Positions 21,867 through 29,093 of a DNA stretch of 29,986 bases are shown here, in pieces. The stretch is from a virus. Positions within the stretch are counted from its first letter, which is position 1. Every line of letters starts with the position of its first letter. The notes below the pieces were generated by a model that searched no databases, was not told the DNA's origin, and saw only the letters and a list, made by a program, of their open reading frames with translations. Location of the stretch: the IMG/VR virus record IMGVR_UViG_3300048927_000365, positions 1 through 29,986 of that record, one strand, 5' to 3'. The position numbers were made by a program, and so were the translations under genes.

Positions 21867-23172
21867 CGTCGTCTTTCCTATCGGAGTCGTTCTTGTTGCC
21901 GGCCGGCTTGGCCGGCTCGGTTGGCAGGTACAGCGTGTCGCCGCCGGGGATCGGCGGGAGGTTCTTCAGGCGGCGCACCTCGTTGACGTACATCCAGCCT
22001 TGAGCGCCAGGTCCACCGAGCGCCTTGCTGAAGTATTCGGCTTGCGCCTTCGAGTCACCGGCCATGAAGCCGTCGACGTTGTGTTCAACGTAGTAACGCT
22101 CGGTCCTGAACAGCTTTCGGTTCAGCTCGTCCTTGATCCGTTTGAGGTGTGCACCCAACGTGTATTTGACGAAGCCGATGCCCATGGACTCGATGCCGGT
22201 GCCGAAGCTGCTGGCTTTGGTGGTCTCCCCGATCATGTGCGGCGGCACGCCGAACGCCCGGGCAATATCGATCACCTGCCATTGCCTTGATTCCAGCAGC
22301 TGTTGGTCGACTGCCGACATGGTCAGCTCCTTGACGTCCAAGCCCTCGGTGAGGATCAGAGGGATACGTCGGTTGCCTTGCACACCGCCGTATTTCTTCA
22401 CCCATGCATCGCGGAAGCCCTCCTGCATCTCGGGCGTCATCTTGTTGGTGGCCGTGATGGCTACCTCGGGCTTCCCGCCCTCACTGAAGAACTTGCCGGC
22501 GTGCTCGTCACCTTGGATGGCAATACCGATGCCGTTTTTCGCACCCCACTGAATCACCGACATGGAGCAGACGCCGTTGAAGCCGAAGCCCGGGATGTGT
22601 ACCACGTCATCCTGGTCAACCGTGAAGTGCCCGATGGTGTCGTGGAATGTGTACTGAAGCCGTCTCGGCTCCCGGGGGCTGCTCCGCTCCTGCTCCAGAA
22701 TGGTGACCCGGTCCCGAGGCCAGGGAATGACCCCCGTCATCGCGCCGCCCCGGTTGCGCACGATGTAGGCGATCCCATCGCCACGTAGCAGCATCTGGGT
22801 AATCAGGAACTCCCACGCGGTGGCGGCAGCCCATGCCGGCCCGAACTGCTCGTTCAGAATCCACCAGTAGTCATGCTTTGCGCGCTGCCGTCCCTCGTCA
22901 AGTCGCTCGAAGACCGGCAGCGGCAACTGAGCAATGGATCCGGCAATCAGGCTGACGCAGCTATAAACGGCCGACACTCGCATTGCCGTCTTGTCGGTGA
23001 CCACGGCACCGGAGGCTGTCGCCGGGTTGCCGAAGACTTCGAACATCCTCATGTCGGACGACGAGACGGTTTCACCATCCGCCAGCGCGTTCGCGGCCGG
23101 CGCCATGGCCCGGAACGCGCGATCAACGCCGATGGCGACCGCCAAACGATCACGTGCAATTTTTGCGCTCAT
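21832..23172 (-). CDS. Portal protein (HK97 family)
   Basis: A 446-residue portal with the family's key blocks: AMRVSAVYSCVSLIAGSIAQLP near the N-terminus, WEFLITQMLLRGDGIAYIVR, and the stem/crown region around SESRQWQVIDIARAFGVPPHM-like sequence (DVKELTMSAVDQQLLESRQ). The C-terminus is EVRRLKNLPPIPGGDTLYLP. It forms the dodecameric DNA gate of the capsid and docks the terminase. The start codon overlaps the terminase stop by one base (TGATG). The last residues are charged and disordered. Confidence 0.93.
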   Translation of the reverse strand: MSAKIARDRLAVAIGVDRAFRAMAPAANALADGETVSSSDMRMFEVFGNPATASGAVVTDKTAMRVSAVYSCVSLIAGSIAQLPLPVFERLDEGRQRAKHDYWWILNEQFGPAWAAATAWEFLITQMLLRGDGIAYIVRNRGGAMTGVIPWPRDRVTILEQERSSPREPRRLQYTFHDTIGHFTVDQDDVVHIPGFGFNGVCSMSVIQWGAKNGIGIAIQGDEHAGKFFSEGGKPEVAITATNKMTPEMQEGFRDAWVKKYGGVQGNRRIPLILTEGLDVKELTMSAVDQQLLESRQWQVIDIARAFGVPPHMIGETTKASSFGTGIESMGIGFVKYTLGAHLKRIKDELNRKLFRTERYYVEHNVDGFMAGDSKAQAEYFSKALGGPGAQGWMYVNEVRRLKNLPPIPGGDTLYLPTEPAKPAGNKNDSDRKDDDADPEATAARA

Positions 23173-24842
23173 CAGTCCATCACCACGAAGCCCTGTTGGA
23201 TTTGCCCGGTCTCTTGCGCCTGCATCGCGCGAGCCATGGCCATGATCAGCGCGACTGCGCCGTCGATCTTGTTGTCGTTGGATTCCTTACGGGGATAGAT
23301 GTGTTCCTTCGCGTCCATCCTGGCCACCACGTTGCCGATCATCCAGGTCATGGCCGCGTTTCCGTCGTGCCAGAGTTGGTGCGACAGGATCAGCGCCTCC
23401 ACTTCCTTCATCGGTTCGGACAGGTTGCGGACCGATTGGGCCATTTCCACCACCGGCAGGCCTTCCTGGCCCAAGCGCGTCATCACGTACGTGGCCTGCG
23501 TCGGGTCAAACGCAATGTCTTGAATGTCGATCCCGCGTGCAGCCAGCTCCTTCAGCTCTTCTTCGATAAAGGCGTAGTCGGTCATGTTCCCCGGCGTGGC
23601 CACCATCAAGCCGTCCAGCACGTAGAGCTGATAACGCTCGTTCTCGTCCACAGCCGACTGCGGCACATAAAAGCGCGGTACTACGTAGTAGGAACCGTCC
23701 TTTTCGAACAACATCACCACCGCGGCCACGTCCAGCTTGGACGCCAGGTCGACGCCAACCCAGCATCGGCAGCCTTCGAAATCATCGAGATCAAAGGCGC
23801 GCTTTTGCTTCTGCCACGCCAGCATGTTCATCCAGGCGAGCTTCGCGCCCACCCAGTCGTTCAGGTGCTTGGTACGGAACGCGCTCTGCTTGCTGGCCGA
23901 GCGCTTCGCTTGCGCCAACTGCGCCAGCAGGAATTCTTCGAACACCGACACCCCGTAGTTGGGGTTGGCCTTGCGCAGGCTTGCCGGGTCATCCCACCGG
24001 TCGTCCTCGTCGATCCCGAAGATCATGCCGAAGATGGTTTCGTCCTGAACCTCGCCCTCAAGGATCCGGATGACGTCCCGGCGCTTCTCGAAGCACGGCC
24101 CGCCCAGGTTGGTGCCGGCGGTGGTGATGATCCCCAACAGCGGCTGCTCGCGAGCGCCCATACCCGTCTGCATGGCGTCGACCATGTGGTCGTCGTCATG
24201 TTCGTGGTATTCGTCCACCAGCGCCGCGTGCGGGCTGGAGCCGTCGCCCGGTTTGCCGATCATCGGCTCGAACTTCGACATGTCTTCCATGACGAACATC
24301 GAGCCGGGGTTCTTCGCGTTGCCGGACTGCTCTATGCCGAAGCGCGCCCGTAGCGCGGGCATCTTCTGGACCATCTGCCAAGCCGGCCGGTAGACCTCGA
24401 ATGCCTGTTTCTCGCTGGTGGCGCCTGAGTAGATTTCAGCGCCAGCCTCGCCATCAGCTGCAAATAGGTAAAGGCCGCGTGCCGCCAGGCGCAGCGACTT
24501 CCCATTCTTACGAGGGATCTCTTCGTAGGACTCGCGGAAGCGGCGCATGCCGGTGGTCTTGCGGACCCAGCCGAACAGGTTGCATTCGATGAAGTGTTGC
24601 CAGGGCTCGTATACCAGCAGCTGCTTCTTGGCCGCCCATTTCCCCTTGGTGTGGGGCATCAGCTGCTGAAACTTGACCGCCCGGTCCGCCTTGGCCGCGT
24701 CGTACTTGTAGGGCCAATCCGGGCCGGTTCGTTTCAGGTCGGCCAGGAAGCGCTGGCACGCAAGCACGATGTATCGGCCGGCCGGAACCTTCCCGGCCAC
24801 CACGCTGCGTGCGTAGGCCTTGGCAGATTCGCTCGGGGTCAT
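23172..24842 (-). CDS. Terminase large subunit
   Basis: A 556-residue packaging motor. The ATPase domain shows a Walker A-type IPRKNGKS at 109-116, Walker B HAALVDEYHEH with Asp210-Glu211, and a TTAGTN coupling motif near 240. The nuclease domain starts about residue 358 with WVGVDLASKLD (Asp365, Asp371), continues with IAFDPTQA, and closes with KIDGAVALIMA, whose Asp completes the metal site. This is the HK97-like large-terminase type that works with a P27-like small subunit and often an HNH partner. It begins three bases after the small-subunit stop. Confidence 0.95.
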   Translation of the reverse strand: MTPSESAKAYARSVVAGKVPAGRYIVLACQRFLADLKRTGPDWPYKYDAAKADRAVKFQQLMPHTKGKWAAKKQLLVYEPWQHFIECNLFGWVRKTTGMRRFRESYEEIPRKNGKSLRLAARGLYLFAADGEAGAEIYSGATSEKQAFEVYRPAWQMVQKMPALRARFGIEQSGNAKNPGSMFVMEDMSKFEPMIGKPGDGSSPHAALVDEYHEHDDDHMVDAMQTGMGAREQPLLGIITTAGTNLGGPCFEKRRDVIRILEGEVQDETIFGMIFGIDEDDRWDDPASLRKANPNYGVSVFEEFLLAQLAQAKRSASKQSAFRTKHLNDWVGAKLAWMNMLAWQKQKRAFDLDDFEGCRCWVGVDLASKLDVAAVVMLFEKDGSYYVVPRFYVPQSAVDENERYQLYVLDGLMVATPGNMTDYAFIEEELKELAARGIDIQDIAFDPTQATYVMTRLGQEGLPVVEMAQSVRNLSEPMKEVEALILSHQLWHDGNAAMTWMIGNVVARMDAKEHIYPRKESNDNKIDGAVALIMAMARAMQAQETGQIQQGFVVMD

Positions 24843-24845
24843 GCA

Positions 24846-25226
24846 TCAGAACTCGTCGAATGGGTTGCTCTCCTGGGGCTTCTCGGTCCCGAGCTTCTGG
24901 CGATCTGCCGGCGTGAGGCCGAGCCGCGCCAAGCAGCCGATCAGGTGCGAGTACTTGGCCGCCTTGAAGTCGGCGCGGTTCGCGCGGAACTCGGCCAGCA
25001 GCGATGCGGCCACCTCCATGACGAACCGGTCGGCGCTGGTCAGCACGCCGGGCAGGGAACATTTGTCCAGCTCCTTCCAGACGGTGACCACTTCGTCGGG
25101 CAGGTGCGCCGGCGGCTTGCCCAGCCCCTTGCCAGTGGTCGGCGCCTCCTTCCGATAGCGCTGGGGGTTCTTCTTCACCGCCCCCTTGAGCTTGGCCAGC
25201 TCAGCGGGCTGCTTGTGCCTCGCCAT
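24846..25226 (-). CDS. Terminase small subunit (P27 family)
   Basis: A 126-residue protein, MARHKQPAELAKLKGAVKKNPQ, with the P27-family opening (K-P-x-x-L-K-x-L-x-G, N-P-x-R). The PPAHLPDEVVTVWKEL helix and the hydrophobic core ADRFVMEVAASLLAEFR are also of the family. The C-terminus NPFDEF is the usual hydrophobic/acidic tail of these proteins. It recognises the packaging site. It has a GAGGT ribosome-binding site and sits between the large subunit and the HNH gene. Confidence 0.88.
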   Translation of the reverse strand: MARHKQPAELAKLKGAVKKNPQRYRKEAPTTGKGLGKPPAHLPDEVVTVWKELDKCSLPGVLTSADRFVMEVAASLLAEFRANRADFKAAKYSHLIGCLARLGLTPADRQKLGTEKPQESNPFDEF

Positions 25227-25331
25227 TCAGGCCAACCTCGAAATTCGAATTCTGTGGACGTGCAAGGGAAGGTGGGCGCGCGTATCGGGCGGCGGGCGGG
25301 CTCAACTTTTGCCCTCCCCCTCCCCTTTCGT
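25227..25331. other. Non-coding gap between HNH and TerS genes, candidate cos region
   Basis: The 105-base gap is the only sizeable non-coding stretch in the packaging module. It holds a TCGAAATTCGA palindrome, an all-GC-rich run of GGGCGG units near 25275-25300 and a pyrimidine tract CCCTCCCCCTCCCC. HNH-terminase phages usually keep cos near this position; the exact nick site cannot be read from sequence alone. Confidence 0.35.
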
Positions 25332-25709
25332 TCAGTTTTCTGTGGATAAGTCATCAGGATCGTGGAACCGCGCGCGCCCGTTGGGGTTCCACGTCGGATG
25401 TCCAAACCCACCGTTCTCCCGCACGGTTTTGGTGCTGTGGCAGCTGCGGCACAGGGCCTGCAGGTTGCTCGTGCAGTTGTTGGCGGCATCACCATCCACA
25501 TGGTCAACGTCGGTCGCGGCGGTGACACGGTTCTTCAACGCGCAATGTCGGCAAAGCGGCTCACTCGCCAGGTGCGCTGCACGAATCTTGCGCCAGGCGG
25601 TTGAGTTGGTCGGTAGGGCGCGGCGCGTCTGCCGACGCCTCACCTGCCTCGCCTCTTCCTTGTAGGGCTTCCAGCCGGACGGCCGGTGCTGCGCTGGCCT
25701 CGTCGGCAT
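25332..25709 (-). CDS. HNH endonuclease, terminase partner
   Basis: A 125-residue HNH nuclease. The basic N-terminus is followed by C53-x2-C56, the catalytic pair in DVDHV (His70), Asn82 in SNLQALC, then C87-x2-C90-His91. This is the full zinc-stabilised beta-beta-alpha metal fold. HNH proteins next to P27-type small terminases and HK97-like large terminases are known to be needed for cos cleavage and morphogenesis in several phages. The start overlaps the previous gene's stop (TGATG). Confidence 0.9.
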   Translation of the reverse strand: MPTRPAQHRPSGWKPYKEEARQVRRRQTRRALPTNSTAWRKIRAAHLASEPLCRHCALKNRVTAATDVDHVDGDAANNCTSNLQALCRSCHSTKTVRENGGFGHPTWNPNGRARFHDPDDLSTEN

Positions 25710-25918
25710 CAGTAGGGGTTCCCGTCCAAGTCGGTGCGCGTGGCAGCTTCGTCGCCTTCCGCTACCGGTGTACCGATTTCCTCACCGAGCAGCAGCACGA
25801 TCGACTGGGTTAGCAGCCCGATGTGCTGCGTCAGTTGTGCGAGCTGCTCGCCCTGAGACGCGATGGTCGCGTGCTGTTGCTCAGCCAGGCAAACCAACCG
25901 CTCAATCCGTTCGTCCAT
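25709..25918 (-). CDS. Small coiled-coil hypothetical protein
   Basis: A 69-residue protein, MDERIERLVCLAEQQHATIASQGEQLAQLTQHIGLL, with a clear heptad pattern over the first 45 residues and an acidic tail. I chose the ATG at 25918 (GGAGAG upstream) over the longer frame to 25960. It overlaps the start region of its upstream neighbour and is coupled to the HNH gene by TGATG. Function unknown; a helix-bundle accessory to packaging or lysis is possible. Confidence 0.6.
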   Translation of the reverse strand: MDERIERLVCLAEQQHATIASQGEQLAQLTQHIGLLTQSIVLLLGEEIGTPVAEGDEAATRTDLDGNPY

Positions 25919-26099
25919 CGTGACTCTCCACTGGGTTAGCGGGTCGCGGGTGAGTGACAAGACCGCGGCGGATCCACGATTCCACTCGCTGCCAGTTCGG
26001 CTCCATGCCAGTCACCACCACGCTCAGCCTCAAGGCAGCCAGATAGAAGCGGAACCACCAGCGCCAGCGCGGAGCTACGGTCAATGTCACGCGTGCCAT
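25902..26099 (-). CDS. Small conserved phage protein
   Basis: A 65-residue protein, MARVTLTVAPRWRWWFRFYLAALRLSVVVTGMEPNW. The basic/aromatic N-terminal amphipathic helix followed by TGMEPNWQRVESWIRRGL is a pattern I recognise from short proteins in gammaproteobacterial prophages. The amphipathic helix could be a membrane-associating segment, and the TGMEP turn is the most conserved part. The start is coupled to the nuclease gene upstream (TGATG), and the end overlaps the next small gene by 17 bases. No assigned function. Confidence 0.6.
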   Translation of the reverse strand: MARVTLTVAPRWRWWFRFYLAALRLSVVVTGMEPNWQRVESWIRRGLVTHPRPANPVESHDGRTD

Positions 26100-26452
26100 C
26101 AGAATTCCTCAACGGCCCAGCCGCCTCCATCCTTCTTGGGCTTCACCCTCACGGCCAGGAAGCGGAACGGGTACTGCGCCGCGGCGATCTTGATCTTCGC
26201 CCTGGCGTCGTCCTGCCAGAACCCCTTGACCTCGTGGCACTCCATGACGCCATCTGCAGCCAATACGGCGAAGTCAGGCGTGTAGAACGTGTTGTCCGCC
26301 AACCTCAGCTTGAGGCCCTCGAACCGATGCCATTGGATCTGGCCAGTGGCCTGGAGCGCGATCAACCGCTCGCTGTAGGCAGCCTCGGTCCGATTCATCT
26401 GGCCAACCTTCAACCTGCCGAGCGCCTGTAGCCGACGGGTAGCCGCTGCCAT
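26099..26452 (-). CDS. DUF1064-type PD-(D/E)XK nuclease-like protein
   Basis: A 117-residue protein, with the NRTEAAYSERL opening, EGLKLRLADNTFYTPDF, and ECHEVKGFWQDDARAKIKIAA. Pro59-Asp60 and Glu74-x-Lys76 form the PD...ExK active site of the restriction-endonuclease-like fold, as in DUF1064 phage proteins. These are thought to be small nucleases involved in phage DNA processing; substrate unknown. It is coupled on both sides by TGATG junctions to Rz (upstream) and to the 65-residue gene (downstream). Confidence 0.85.
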   Translation of the reverse strand: MAAATRRLQALGRLKVGQMNRTEAAYSERLIALQATGQIQWHRFEGLKLRLADNTFYTPDFAVLAADGVMECHEVKGFWQDDARAKIKIAAAQYPFRFLAVRVKPKKDGGGWAVEEF

Positions 26453-26940
26453 CAGTGCGCTACCTCCGCCCTGTCGGCGGCGATGACTGCTTGGCAGGCG
26501 CGGAGCTGGTCGTCGGCGTCACGGCCGATTCCAATAGCAGGGCCCGCAATCGTGATTCCGAGGTCGGCGGGCGCATCACGTTCGCCGGCGCCGGCGGCAG
26601 CTTCGGACAGGCGATCGGTGTGGCAGGTGGCGAGGTCGTGGCGCAGCCGGACAGTGCCAGCGCGCAGCTCAGCCACAACAGCGTCAGGGACGGCCTGGGC
26701 CGCGGTGCGGTCTTCTTCATGCTTCATTCCGATGGCGGCCAGTTTGTCGGCCTGGGTGTGTTCGGTGGCGCGGGTCTGGTTAACCTGCCGCACTTGCGCG
26801 GCGCTGACGGCGGCCTGCTGCAGGGCTTCCGCGCCTTGAGCCCGATCGCCCCGCCAACACCAGCCGGCCACGAATCCACCGATGAGCAGCAGAGCGGACC
26901 ACATCAGCGCAGCCGCCACCAATGCCAGTGGCCGGCTCAC
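26452..26940 (-). CDS. Inner-membrane spanin Rz
   Basis: A 162-residue i-spanin. Residues about 5-28 are an N-terminal membrane anchor (ALVAAALMWSALLLIGGFVAGW). A periplasmic helical, Gln/Ala-rich domain follows (EALQQAAVSAAQVRQVNQTRATEHTQ). The C-terminus ends with a Cys-containing region and acidic tail (LRACQAVIAADRAEVAH). It starts at a GTG that overlaps the endolysin stop (GTGA). It contains the o-spanin gene in another frame. Together they fuse the inner and outer membranes in the last step of lysis. Confidence 0.85.
   Translation of the reverse strand: MSRPLALVAAALMWSALLLIGGFVAGWCWRGDRAQGAEALQQAAVSAAQVRQVNQTRATEHTQADKLAAIGMKHEEDRTAAQAVPDAVVAELRAGTVRLRHDLATCHTDRLSEAAAGAGERDAPADLGITIAGPAIGIGRDADDQLRACQAVIAADRAEVAH
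26460..26720 (-). CDS. Outer-membrane lipoprotein spanin Rz1, embedded in Rz
   Basis: An 86-residue lipoprotein encoded entirely inside the Rz gene in a shifted frame. It has a lysine-bearing start (MKKTAPRPRP) and a hydrophobic signal SLTLLWLSCALALSGC with a lipobox, lipidated Cys at position 26. The mature region is Pro/Thr-rich (TTSPPATPIACPKLPPAPAN), as is usual for Rz1. The ribosome-binding site is GGAA. Embedded Rz1 is the lambda-type arrangement. Confidence 0.85.
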   Translation of the reverse strand: MKKTAPRPRPSLTLLWLSCALALSGCATTSPPATPIACPKLPPAPANVMRPPTSESRLRALLLESAVTPTTSSAPAKQSSPPTGRR

Positions 26941-27389
26941 CGGCGCCCCTCACACATTGCTCGCTCGGCAGCCCGCCGACGGACCAGCCCCGGCAACTGG
27001 CGACCGCCGGCGTATGTCCAGCGGTCGAACTCCTGGCAGAAGGGCTTGCCCTCATTGAGCAGCCGTACCAGGCTAGACCCGCACGCCGCCCGCGTGCCCA
27101 CGTTGTAGGACCAGCTCAGCACCGCGGCGGCCTGGTGGCGCTCAACCGGCCGGGTGATGCATTTGTCCATTTCCAACGCATGGGCATGGAGACTGGCCCC
27201 CATTACCGCCAGGCATTCGTCGCGCGTGAACTGCTGCTTGAAGCCCACCACCTCGCGGTCGGTCTCCCCAGCACAGGCGGTCTGGATACCTACCGGATCG
27301 CGGTAGGGTTTCTGCTCAACGCCTTCGAACATGACGACGAGCGGCGCGGCAATCAGTACTACGGCGAGAGCAGCGAGCCGGCCTTTCAT
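26937..27389 (-). CDS. SAR-type endolysin (GH24 lysozyme)
   Basis: A 150-residue lysozyme. It has the T4-lysozyme catalytic spacing exactly: Glu22-x8-Asp31-x5-Thr37 (E in MFEGVEQ, D in YRDPVG, T in GIQTACAG). Residues 5-20 are a weakly hydrophobic, Ala/Val-rich segment (LAALAVVLIAAPLVVM) directly abutting the catalytic domain, the hallmark of a signal-arrest-release (SAR) endolysin as in phage 21 and P1. Several cysteines follow. The ATG at 27389 overlaps the holin stop (ATGA), preferred over the longer frame. SAR endolysins are exported by Sec and activated on membrane depolarisation. Confidence 0.85.
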   Translation of the reverse strand: MKGRLAALAVVLIAAPLVVMFEGVEQKPYRDPVGIQTACAGETDREVVGFKQQFTRDECLAVMGASLHAHALEMDKCITRPVERHQAAAVLSWSYNVGTRAACGSSLVRLLNEGKPFCQEFDRWTYAGGRQLPGLVRRRAAERAMCEGRR

Positions 27390-27613
27390 GCCTTCACCCG
27401 CTGCCGCCACTCGCGGACCCACCGCCAAGCCAGATAGCTGATCTGACCGACCAGGTAGATGACGGTGAGTACTACCACCAGCCGATCCAAACTCGCACCG
27501 GCCGCAACTGCGCCAGCGACCGTGACCGGCGGTGCCGCCTTGGCCGCAGCACTCGCTGCGGTGCTGATGATTTCGTCCCGCATGGTTGCCCCGTGGATTG
27601 TCCGGTTCGGCAT
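27386..27613 (-). CDS. Holin, possibly a pinholin with dual start
   Basis: A 75-residue protein starting MPNRTIHGATMRDEI with a strong GGGAGGGG ribosome-binding site. A second in-frame ATG (27583) could give a 65-residue form. The first hydrophobic region is small-residue-rich (STAASAAAKAAPPVTVAGAVAAGAS). The second is a true membrane helix (LVVVLTVIYLVGQISYLAW), followed by a basic tail (RWVREWRQRVKA). The pairing with a SAR endolysin and the small-residue first segment suggest a pinholin of the phage 21 S type. The family name is not certain. It sits at the head of the lysis cassette, downstream of a terminator-like hairpin. Confidence 0.75.
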   Translation of the reverse strand: MPNRTIHGATMRDEIISTAASAAAKAAPPVTVAGAVAAGASLDRLVVVLTVIYLVGQISYLAWRWVREWRQRVKA

Positions 27614-27694
27614 AAGCCCCTCCCGGTGTTGGTTGATAGGCGCCCGCCCCGCTGCCGGCTCGGCACGAGTGTTAATCCGGTCTGGAAGGCGGGC

Positions 27695-27727
27695 AAAGAA
27701 AAAGCCCCGGCTATGGCCGGGGCTTGG
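27695..27727 (-). terminator. Intrinsic terminator upstream of the holin (copy A of repeated hairpin)
   Basis: On the minus strand a 10-bp GC stem (27702-27711 with 27716-27725, 4-base loop) is followed by a T-rich tract (27703 down to 27695). It closes the moron gene at 27748. It also sits where lambdoid phages have tR', between the late promoter region and the holin. A 25-bp part of it (27703-27727) is repeated exactly at 28306-28330. Confidence 0.8.
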
Positions 27728-27747
27728 GTCGTTGCGAAGGACGCGGT

Positions 27748-28251
27748 TTAGGAGCTACGACTCAGAGTTCCCAGGTGGAACCCATTTACGGAACTCAACT
27801 TTCCCCTCCACAGTGAACCATTGTCGGGGAAGGGATCGCCGCCATGCCCGAACACCTTTGCATCCCTGATGTGGATGTAATTCGGCGGCAACCTGTCCGG
27901 ATCATTGAGTTGTTCACCGCGGTAGGCAACACCGTAAGAGTTGATCGATTCACGTACGGATTCGGTCGTCGCTGCGTCCTTGAATCCAAAAGAGGTCGCA
28001 AATGCCTGAGAGAATAATTCAAAGTACGTGTCGCCGCTGATGACCTTTCCAGAGACTTGCGTACCCCCAACGCTGAGCGTGATGCCCAACTCAATCTTGG
28101 GGTCAGAGGTATTCACGATGTTGACGAGGGCTCGCAAGAAGGCGTCGCACCCGATACCATCTTTTTCAAGAAGCGCTTCAATCAGATGCTGTGCGATGTC
28201 AGTTACCGCTTCGGAACTCTCACTCTCATTACCAATCTCGGACATTTCCAT
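27748..28251 (-). CDS. GvpU-like moron protein between Q and the lysis cassette
   Basis: A 167-residue protein with an acidic N-terminus (MEMSEIGNESESSEAVTD). The middle block ELGITLSVGGTQVSGKVISG and the C-terminal block YIHIRDAKVFGHGGDPFP...WRGKLSSVNGFHLG match the pattern I know from the GvpU family (gas vesicle accessory protein, Bacillus type), here certainly without any gas vesicle cluster. It is more AT-rich than its neighbours. It lies between the Q-like gene and the holin and is bracketed by two identical 25-bp hairpin copies. This is the usual layout of a moron. Function unknown; possibly a chaperone-like or membrane-linked accessory. Alternative start M3 at 28245. Confidence 0.6.
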   Translation of the reverse strand: MEMSEIGNESESSEAVTDIAQHLIEALLEKDGIGCDAFLRALVNIVNTSDPKIELGITLSVGGTQVSGKVISGDTYFELFSQAFATSFGFKDAATTESVRESINSYGVAYRGEQLNDPDRLPPNYIHIRDAKVFGHGGDPFPDNGSLWRGKLSSVNGFHLGTLSRSS

Positions 28252-28305
28252 TATCCCAGCATTTTGAGAGCACCAAAGTTATCGCTTGACGGAGCTATTC
28301 GCAAC

Positions 28306-28330
28306 AGCCCCGGCTATGGCCGGGGCTTGG
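28306..28330. repeat. Copy B of the 25-bp hairpin repeat
   Basis: Identical over 25 bases to 27703-27727, in direct orientation 603 bases away, and able to form the same stem. Unlike copy A, it has no T-tract on either side, so it is unlikely to terminate well. Confidence 0.85.
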
Positions 28331-28381
28331 TCTGGATAGTGCCTAGATTGCACTCGTTATTGATGACCTAGGAAGTCATCA
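28331..28381 (-). promoter_or_regulatory. Region just downstream of Q: candidate late promoter / Q site
   Basis: Directly after the Q-like stop lies a dyad GATGAC-7-GTCATC (28362-28380). Late promoters of lambdoid phages lie just downstream of Q, so this is the expected place. I could not find a convincing -35/-10 pair, so only the region is given. Confidence 0.3.
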
Positions 28382-29089
28382 CTACGCCGCGCGCGACAGC
28401 GCCCTCCCGAACTCAGTTGCAGCGGCCTCTTCCAGGGCCCGCATGCCTCCCAGCATCCACGTATAGACCGGCTGCCAGAACCGACTGTAAGCCGAGCAGT
28501 CGGCCCCGATCGCGGAGGCCCGCTTGCGGCCACTCATTGGTTCGAAACCGCTCCCACCGCACTCTTCGCACTTCATGACCCCAAGCCCATCCGCTGCCGG
28601 CTGCGTACGGCCGCCGTCGCATTTCTTGCAGCTGCAAGCTGTCGCCATTTCATTGAACACCGCGCCAGCCAGGACCCCCAGTTGTTCCATCGTATTGTTG
28701 GGCCAAGCCCCAGCGCGCGCGGCCTCCAGTGCAATCTCGGTGCGGCGGAGCTCCTTGCGCTGGCCCTCGGTTACCGATCCCCCGCCCCACCCCATGCTCG
28801 CCTTGGCGATGCCAAACTCGGTCCTGGCGGTGCTAAGCGCGAACTGCTGGCGATTGAACTCGGGCGCGACCAGCCCGATGACACCTTGCCGCAACTGGTC
28901 ACGGCGGCGCGCAGCACTCTCCGGCCACCACAAGGCCTGCAGAAGCTCTCGGCCCAGCCCCTGCTGGACGAAGGCGAGCGCCGCCGCGATGTCCTGGGTG
29001 GTGAGGTCGGGTGTTCCGCCCCGGCCCGTGTCGAATTTGACGGTTGTCGGCCCCATCCGGCTGCCGAGCAGCTCACGTACGTTCCCCAT
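28382..29089 (-). CDS. Q-like late antiterminator with two DnaJ-type zinc motifs
   Basis: A 235-residue protein. Residues 154-181 contain CKKCDGG and CEECGGSG, i.e. two CxxCxG zinc-binding repeats of DnaJ type. Such a zinc element occurs in phage 82-type Q antiterminators, which are of similar length. The C-terminus is helical (YSRFWQPVYTWMLGGMRALEE). The start at 29089 (MGNVRELL) has a strong AAGGGGTAGGGG site; an in-frame extension to 29275 exists but belongs to a separate, frameshifted ORF. It lies directly upstream of the lysis cassette, the position of Q. Q proteins bind near the late promoter and make RNA polymerase ignore terminators, which fits the hairpins spread through this late operon. 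Confidence 0.6.
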   Translation of the reverse strand: MGNVRELLGSRMGPTTVKFDTGRGGTPDLTTQDIAAALAFVQQGLGRELLQALWWPESAARRRDQLRQGVIGLVAPEFNRQQFALSTARTEFGIAKASMGWGGGSVTEGQRKELRRTEIALEAARAGAWPNNTMEQLGVLAGAVFNEMATACSCKKCDGGRTQPAADGLGVMKCEECGGSGFEPMSGRKRASAIGADCSAYSRFWQPVYTWMLGGMRALEEAAATEFGRALSRAA

Positions 29090-29093
29090 ACCC

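Noticed and set aside
27386-28330. A gas vesicle gene cluster
   Set aside because: Only a GvpU-like gene is present; no GvpA, GvpF/L, GvpN or other Gvp gene is near it.
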